Shown here piece by piece: positions 63,786 to 64,000 of a stretch of DNA of 64,000 nt (positions within the stretch are counted from its first letter, which is position 1; the number at the start of each line of letters is the position of its first letter). Under the pieces are notes generated by a model that was not told the DNA's origin, made no database searches, and was given only the letters and a program-made list of their open reading frames with translations. The DNA is from Pseudooceanicola marinus (GTDB lineage: Bacteria; Pseudomonadota; Alphaproteobacteria; Rhodobacterales; Rhodobacteraceae). The stretch covers positions 186,001 to 250,000 of the forward strand of contig NZ_PGTC01000010.1 of assembly GCF_002786295.1 (NCBI RefSeq). The letters run 5' to 3'. The position numbers were made by a program, and so were the translations under genes.

Positions 63786-64000
63786 GAGGGCGGCCGGATC
63801 TGGATTAAGCCGGCCCTGTCTTCCTTGATCGCATGAGGCTTTGCGACAAGGTTAACTCGACTGTCGTGATCTTGCCCGACTGACCTGTCTCGGCCCGGTG
63901 ATTGCGGCCGCTCGACCGCGCGAATCTTATGTTTCACGGCCCGGTTGGCTGGATGCGGCACTGATCTCCGCGCAGGGTCGAGCTTTTCGGTCGCTATCCG
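63786..64000. other. Non-coding end of the window
   Basis: 215 bp after the TIGR02302 gene. I see no convincing reading frame, hairpin or promoter here; the region may hold the start of a regulatory segment for a gene beyond the window. Confidence 0.4.

Overview
The window looks like a chromosomal segment of a high-GC alphaproteobacterium of the Rhodobacteraceae (roseobacter type). Support comes from uniformly GC-rich codon use, the argH / small lipoprotein / DUF2834 / lysA / TIGR02302 gene order, an alphaproteobacterial hmuSTUV heme operon with a divergent TonB receptor, a DUF442-SQR fusion, and two copies of an intergenic GC-rich repeat ending in GGGGGCAGAG that I associate with this family. 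I saw no rRNA, tRNA, CRISPR array, phage or intact insertion sequence. The assignment is by pattern recognition only; no database was searched.

Layout. 1-2.3 kb: the C-terminal end of a probable ABC ATPase, a truncated RpiR-type regulator that runs into a repeat element, and an amidase. 2.4-7.7 kb: a glycosyltransferase and a signalling locus made of a hybrid histidine kinase with HPt domain, a cysteine-free periplasmic protein of molybdopterin-oxidoreductase fold, and a divergent NarL-type response regulator. 7.7-13.2 kb: a decayed FAD-oxidase remnant, an XRE-cupin regulator and a ugpBAEC glycerol-3-phosphate ABC transporter with a candidate Pho box and a hairpin after ugpB. 13.4-15.1 kb: an unusual exported protein with a glycosidase-like core and degenerate RTX end. 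15.2-19.5 kb: a small membrane protein, an IorAB-type molybdenum hydroxylase and a divergent AraC regulator.

19.6-26.4 kb is a sulfur module: a Crp/Fnr regulator with two cysteines, two YeeE/YedE half-transporters, a persulfide dioxygenase-like MBL protein, a DUF442-sulfide:quinone oxidoreductase fusion and a SulP anion transporter. A plausible pathway is sulfide oxidation by SQR to persulfide, oxidation by the dioxygenase to sulfite, and movement of sulfur species through the membrane proteins. 26.4-34.9 kb: an orphan hybrid kinase, then heme uptake (hmuV-U-T-S on the minus strand and a TonB receptor on the plus strand). 35.1-46.0 kb: two RND efflux systems back to back, the first with two adaptors and a trailing TetR regulator, the second led by a GbsR/MarR-type regulator; no TolC-like channel lies in the window.

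46.1-50.1 kb: a small membrane protein, a tandem double-TetR regulator and Tex. 50.4-57.3 kb: a three-gene transglutaminase-like / permuted ATP-grasp plus alpha-E / transglutaminase-like cluster, which looks like an uncharacterised amide-bond forming and cleaving system and is the best candidate here for undescribed biology. 57.3-63.8 kb: a TlpA-type thioredoxin diverging from argH with only 19 bp between start codons, then argH, an LptM-like lipoprotein, DUF2834, lysA and a large TIGR02302 membrane protein with a Gln/Gly-rich repeat tract.
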